NCBI RefSeq assembly: GCF_016597725.1
Contig: NZ_VCGY01000002.1
Coordinates: 496,001 to 560,000 of the forward strand
Direction: 5' to 3'
DNA: 64,000 nucleotides
From: Marinobacter sp. 1-4A
Lineage (GTDB): Bacteria; Pseudomonadota; Gammaproteobacteria; Pseudomonadales; Oleiphilaceae
Under the pieces are notes generated by a model. It was not told where the DNA came from. It searched no databases and saw only the letters and a list, made by a program, of their open reading frames with translations. The position numbers and the translations under genes are program-made. The first letter of the stretch is position 1. Each line of letters begins with the position of its first letter. Below, piece by piece: positions 62,028 to 64,000 of the stretch.

Positions 62028-62939
62028 TTACTCCTTAGATCCCGAGCCAGCACCACCAAGGCGGGTGCGGTTCATATGCTCCAATTCCAGCAGAAGGCCA
62101 CTGTGATCAGCGTCACTGTGGCCATTAGCAACCAGAGACAGATATTCATTATGCACCTGCTGTGACAAGGGTAGCGTCAATCCTTCAGCGCGGGCTTCAT
62201 CCAAAATCATCCGCATGTCTTTCAACTGGATACGCGCTGGCGCTCCGGGCGAGAAATCCCGGTCGATCATGCGTTGACCATGCAACTCAAGAATCCGGCT
62301 ACCAGCAAAACCACCCATTAGCGCCTCCCGCACAGCGGCCGGATCAGCCCCTCCTTTAGCAGCCAACAACAGAGCCTCAGACACAGCCCCGATGGTGATC
62401 CCGACAATCGCCTGATTAGCCAATTTGGCAAGCTGCCCGGCGCCTACGGGCCCAATCCGCATACACTTGCCCAGCACCTCGAAAATCGGCTGCGCCCGAA
62501 GAACATCATTCTCCGAACCGCCCGCCATAATGCTCAATCGTGCTTCCTCTGCCCCCAGAGTTCCACCGGAAACCGGCGCATCCACATAACCTGCGCCCTG
62601 TTCCGCCGCAAGTGCAGCGTGCCGACGAGCCACCGATGGCTGAATGGAGCTCATATCAATCACCAGAGCGCCCCGCTTAATGGCTTTTATAGCACCGCTG
62701 GCAACCATCACCTGCTCTACCACATCACTGTTTTCCAGCATGGTGATAATGACATCGGCGGTTCGCACTGCGTCAGCGGGGGTGGCCGCGACAGTTGCCT
62801 CAGCAGCAAACGGCTCACACTTGCTGGCGGTGCGATTCCATAAATTCATGGGAAAACCTGCATCCAGCAGATTACGGGTCATGGGTGCGCCCATGAGGCC
62901 GATGCCAAGAAATGCGATTCGGGGGAGTTTTTCAGTCAT
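62028..62939 (-). CDS. garR: 2-hydroxy-3-oxopropionate (tartronate semialdehyde) reductase
   Basis: Reduces tartronate semialdehyde to D-glycerate with NAD(P)H. The 303-residue beta-hydroxyacid dehydrogenase has the Rossmann loop FLGIGLMGAPMTRNLL (9-24), the substrate-binding DAPVSGGTLGAEEARL and the catalytic-lysine motif GAGQLAKLANQ (Lys about 173). GarR and GlxR cannot be separated here; hyi next door supports the glyoxylate route (GlxR) and makes this the second step. Length fits the family (294-300). A repeat (copy C) lies upstream, between this gene and the end of rpoH. Confidence 0.9.
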   Translation of the reverse strand: MTEKLPRIAFLGIGLMGAPMTRNLLDAGFPMNLWNRTASKCEPFAAEATVAATPADAVRTADVIITMLENSDVVEQVMVASGAIKAIKRGALVIDMSSIQPSVARRHAALAAEQGAGYVDAPVSGGTLGAEEARLSIMAGGSENDVLRAQPIFEVLGKCMRIGPVGAGQLAKLANQAIVGITIGAVSEALLLAAKGGADPAAVREALMGGFAGSRILELHGQRMIDRDFSPGAPARIQLKDMRMILDEARAEGLTLPLSQQVHNEYLSLVANGHSDADHSGLLLELEHMNRTRLGGAGSGSKE

Positions 62940-62969
62940 TTTAGAGGTCTCGGCTTCAAGTATCGGGAA

Positions 62970-63078
62970 GAAGTAATTGGGCAGGCCCTTCCAAAACCGT
63001 GCGGAGCCATGGATGGCGGAGCCGAGCGTACAGGGATGTATTCACAGCGTGTTTTGGAAGGGCCTGCCCAATTACTTC
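62970..63078. repeat. Dispersed palindromic element, copy C
   Basis: Perfect 28-bp inverted arms at 62970-62997 and 63051-63078 (left arm begins GAAGTAATTGGGCAG and ends CTTCCAAAAC). The 53-base core (CGTGCGGAGCCATGGATGGC ... GTATTCACAGCGT) is identical to that of copy B at 51 of 53 positions. It lies between garR and rpoH, both on the minus strand. Confidence 0.95.
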
Positions 63079-63112
63079 GTGCACCAAACTATAAGTCACA
63101 AAAGGCACAAAC

Positions 63113-63149
63113 AAAAACGCCACCAACCGGAGCCGGTGGTGGCGTTTTC
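63113..63149 (-). terminator. Terminator after rpoH
   Basis: AAAACGCCACCAACCGG and its near-complement CCGGTGGTGGCGTTTT form a 16-bp stem with one bulged A, flanked by A and T runs. It lies 28 bases after the rpoH stop. Confidence 0.88.
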
Positions 63150-63176
63150 AGGACACTTGCAGATGCTCTGCCTTAA

Positions 63177-64000
63177 TCAGGCAGCTTCCGTCATCTGCGT
63201 ACGGATCTTCTTCATAGCATTTTTCTCCAGCTGGCGAATACGCTCGGCTGAAATACCGTACTTATCTGCCAACTGATGCAGTGTTGCCTTATTCTCGGAT
63301 AACCAACGCTCACGCAGGATATCCTGACTGCGCTCATCAAGCAGTTCCAATGCCTGCATTAAGCGACCGTTAGAGTCCTCTGACCAGTCCGCTTTTTCAA
63401 GCTGAACGGCAGGGTCGCTGCGATGGTCTTCCAAATAATACGCTGGCGCTTTGTAGGCACTATCGTCATCATCATCCATCGGGCCATCAAAGGCGGTGTC
63501 GTGGGACGCCAAACGGCCCTCCATTTCCCGCACAACCCTGGGCTCAACACCCAAGTCGTCTGCCACTGCGTGCAGTTCATCATGGCTCAACCACGCCAGC
63601 TTTTTCTTCTGGCTGCGCAAGTTGAAAAACAGTTTACGCTGGGACTTGGTCGTCGCCACTTTCACAATGCGCCAATTACGCAGAATGAACTCGTGAATTT
63701 CTGCTTTGATCCAGTGCACCGCGAAAGACACCAGCCTCACCCCGTACTCCGGATTAAAGCGCTTGACGGCTTTCATCAAGCCAACGTTACCTTCCTGAAT
63801 CAAATCCGCCTGCGCCAACCCATAACCGGAATAGCTGCGGGCTATATGGATAACGAAACGCAAGTGGGATAACACCAGTTGGCGAGCCGCATCTACGTCT
63901 TCTTCGTAGTGCAGTCTCTCGGCCAACTCCCGTTCTTCATCCACGGTGAGTACCGGAATGCGACTCGCGGCCTGAATATATGCCTCAAGATTTGCGCCCG
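63177..64000 (-). CDS. rpoH: Heat-shock sigma factor RpoH (5' end outside window)
   Basis: Sigma-32 factor. From the window edge the reading frame gives [22 protein letters not shown] and runs to 63177, about 274 codons of an expected 285, so only about a dozen N-terminal residues are missing. Region 2 ([49 protein letters not shown]), the RpoH box ([17 protein letters not shown]) and region 4 ([25 protein letters not shown]) are intact. A shorter frame starting with an internal ATG at 63944 is not the true start. Upstream genes (usually ftsX-ftsE-ftsY) lie outside. Confidence 0.97.
   Translation of the reverse strand, partial: GANLEAYIQAASRIPVLTVDEERELAERLHYEEDVDAARQLVLSHLRFVIHIARSYSGYGLAQADLIQEGNVGLMKAVKRFNPEYGVRLVSFAVHWIKAEIHEFILRNWRIVKVATTKSQRKLFFNLRSQKKKLAWLSHDELHAVADDLGVEPRVVREMEGRLASHDTAFDGPMDDDDDSAYKAPAYYLEDHRSDPAVQLEKADWSEDSNGRLMQALELLDERSQDILRERWLSENKATLHQLADKYGISAERIRQLEKNAMKKIRTQMTEAA

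Noticed and set aside
62940-63176. Repeat as an insertion sequence or transposon with target duplication
   Set aside because: No transposase frame is inside and no direct duplication of flanking bases is visible around any of the three copies.
63944-63944. rpoH start at the ATG near 63944
   Set aside because: The frame continues with conserved RpoH N-terminal sequence to the window edge, so the gene begins further right.

Overview
The window looks like a chromosomal segment of a free-living, flagellated marine gammaproteobacterium, most likely Marinobacter or a close relative. The guess rests on RpoH, GreB, AcnA, ThiI and TmcA orthologues of gammaproteobacterial type, a moderate GC content, many two-component and cyclic-di-GMP proteins, and a dedicated (class GN) sortase locus of the kind found in marine proteobacteria. 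Genus is an inference, not a database result. I see no prophage, insertion sequence, CRISPR array, tRNA or rRNA gene.

Layout. 1-5.1 kb: uvrD (3' part cut by the window edge), then a chemoreceptor, a porin and a small phosphate-binding-like protein in one direction behind a good candidate flagellar sigma-28 promoter. 5.1-13.2 kb: gabD divergent from an acetylpolyamine/histone deacetylase, thiI, ppnN, a cytochrome c, a 3-hydroxyisobutyryl-CoA hydrolase-like gene and an ankyrin lipoprotein. 13.3-24.5 kb: tmcA with DUF2237, a Rep/UvrD-like helicase, an OprF-like OmpA protein, a methyltransferase coupled to dadA, and tatD coupled to an HD-GYP protein. 24.5-40 kb: lysO/DUF2288, then a dense signalling block. 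Three minus-strand response-regulator genes (REC; REC-HDOD; Hpt-REC-REC-GGDEF) face two plus-strand histidine kinases across about 36 bp. After acnA follow a MHYT-PAS-hybrid kinase and an RpfG-type HD-GYP regulator. 40-44.8 kb: a zinc-ribbon/membrane/TPR protein convergent with a rhomboid-TPR protease, an OmpA-domain protein without a signal peptide, MAPEG and PlsC-like proteins.

44.9-52.1 kb holds a dedicated sortase system: class GN sortase, its VIT-vWA target with a C-terminal YPQTAT sorting signal, and the divergent PdsR/PdsS two-component pair, with a DUF3422 protein translationally coupled to PdsS. 52.1-64 kb: a DUF815 ATPase, an outer-membrane barrel, a DUF883/YqjD-like pair, a family-3 solute-binding protein, a periplasmic ATP-dependent DNA ligase (LigE type), an acyl-CoA-binding protein, greB (TTG start), an OmpR-type RR/HK pair, hyi-garR (glyoxylate/tartronate semialdehyde metabolism) and rpoH (5' end cut by the window edge).

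The most unusual structure is a dispersed element present three times (about 15844-16033, 47621-47725, 62970-63078). Each copy has a conserved core flanked by perfect 26-28 bp inverted arms. The outer half of the arms has a different sequence in each copy yet stays perfectly self-complementary, and one copy carries about 80 bp of extra nested hairpins. This pattern fits a structured RNA or a hairpin-processed mobile DNA element.
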